Below, one piece after another: positions 14,443 to 14,485 of a stretch of DNA of 14,485 nt. Position 1 is the stretch's first letter. Every line of letters begins with the position of its first letter. Source of the stretch: Bacteroidota bacterium (lineage in GTDB: Bacteria; Bacteroidota; Bacteroidia; Cytophagales; Cyclobacteriaceae); contig JAEZGH010000178.1 of the NCBI GenBank assembly GCA_023417065.1, positions 1 to 14,485 of the forward strand, in the 5' to 3' direction. The notes below the pieces were generated by a model that saw only the letters and a program-made list of their open reading frames with translations, was not told the origin of the DNA and made no database searches. Made by a program: the position numbers and the translations under genes.

Positions 14443-14469
14443 GCCTCCAGGTGATAACACCTGAGAGGC
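14443..14469 (+). repeat. Hairpin A, unit 5 (unit cut by window edge)
   Basis: The arms GCCTCCAGGTG and CACCTGAGAGGC enclose the loop ATAA. This is the best-paired copy of hairpin A. The unit continues to 14485, so the array extends beyond the window. Confidence 0.8.
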
Positions 14470-14485
14470 CCGAAAACATGGCGCG

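Larger units (their letters stand above)
13192..14485. repeat. Tandem array of composite palindromic repeats, continuing past the window
   Basis: About 1.29 kb without a credible gene consists of four full or damaged units and the start of a fifth. The A-hairpin anchor recurs at 13217, 13509, 13851 and 14443; the last gap (592 bp) is two periods of 296. The typical unit order is hairpin A, a linker (GAAAAcggcagatcgcgtgg type), hairpin C (the same palindrome, inverted), AAAGGGAGAAGGAACAACCT, iteron module D, then CGTCCGTGGTTGAACTGG and TTTATTGTCACGTGTTTTT leading to the next A. Units differ by substitutions, a linker deletion (unit 2), an inverted D (unit 2), a hairpin core deletion (unit 3) and loss of hairpin A (unit 4). 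Short minus-strand frames here repeat the same peptide (VRLQ-VTPGGQTR) because of the DNA repeat, and are not genes. Confidence 0.9.

Noticed and set aside
13192..14485. CRISPR-like array
   Set aside because: Repeats are spaced unevenly, the unit is about 300 bp, the spacers are related rather than unique, and no cas gene is present.

Overview
The window suggests a member of the Bacteroidota, probably a gliding-type or environmental lineage such as Cytophagales or Chitinophagia. The evidence is a TonB-dependent receptor with an N-terminal carboxypeptidase-regulatory-like domain, a PorP/SprF protein next to a giant cargo with a type B (gliding-motility-associated) type IX secretion signal, DUF4240 and DUF4269 proteins, and promoters that fit the Bacteroidota -33 TTTG / -7 TAnnTTTG pattern. 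No rRNA, tRNA, transposase or CRISPR array was seen.

Layout. (1) 1-1724, minus strand: a small histidine-rich membrane or exported protein followed by a TonB-dependent receptor that runs off the left edge. The pair looks like a metal-linked outer-membrane transport unit. The gap between the two genes holds a perfect 7+7 bp inverted repeat and a GC-rich hairpin. (2) 1725-2260: no convincing gene. (3) 2262-3142, plus strand: an ArsR-family repressor translationally coupled to an AHSA1/SRPBCC protein, with a promoter whose -33 and -7 boxes each overlap one copy of a TGCAAC-N6-RTTGCR operator-like palindrome. (4) 3143-3787: mostly empty, with a possible decayed small ORF. (5) 3788-4687, plus: an exported alpha/beta-hydrolase. 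(6) 4755-5943, minus: a DUF4240 gene followed by a DUF4269 nucleotidyltransferase-like gene. (7) 6204-7470: a Crp/Fnr-family regulator divergent from a SnoaL-like protein. (8) 7471-8139: no gene, but it contains an outlying copy of the repeat that fills the right end. (9) 8140-13191, plus: a PorP/SprF-like barrel protein with a long charged coiled coil and a C-terminal SPOR-like domain, then, 3 bp downstream, a 1024-residue FG-GAP/Ig/PKD secreted protein with a type B T9SS sorting domain. (10) 13192-14485: gene-free, filled by a tandem array of composite palindromic repeats that continues past the right edge.

How the parts work together. The PorP/SprF-SPOR protein and its neighbour form a probable type IX secretion pair: the barrel protein would sit in the outer membrane and assist export or surface attachment of the large beta-rich protein, while the coiled coil and SPOR-like domain could reach peptidoglycan. 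The ArsR/AHSA1 pair looks like a self-regulated stress or ligand-response cassette. The Crp/Fnr protein may control the divergent SnoaL-like gene.

The most unusual part is the repeat array. Each unit of about 292-300 bp carries two hairpins that are the same palindrome in opposite orientations (REP/BIME-like), followed by a module with two doublets of a 9-bp iteron-like motif (ACCTTATCA-ACCTTAtcg/gta). In one unit the iteron module is inverted, and in another the core of one hairpin has been cleanly deleted. A single iteron module, in the opposite orientation to most of the array, also lies upstream of the secretion pair, so the pair is bracketed by copies of the repeat.
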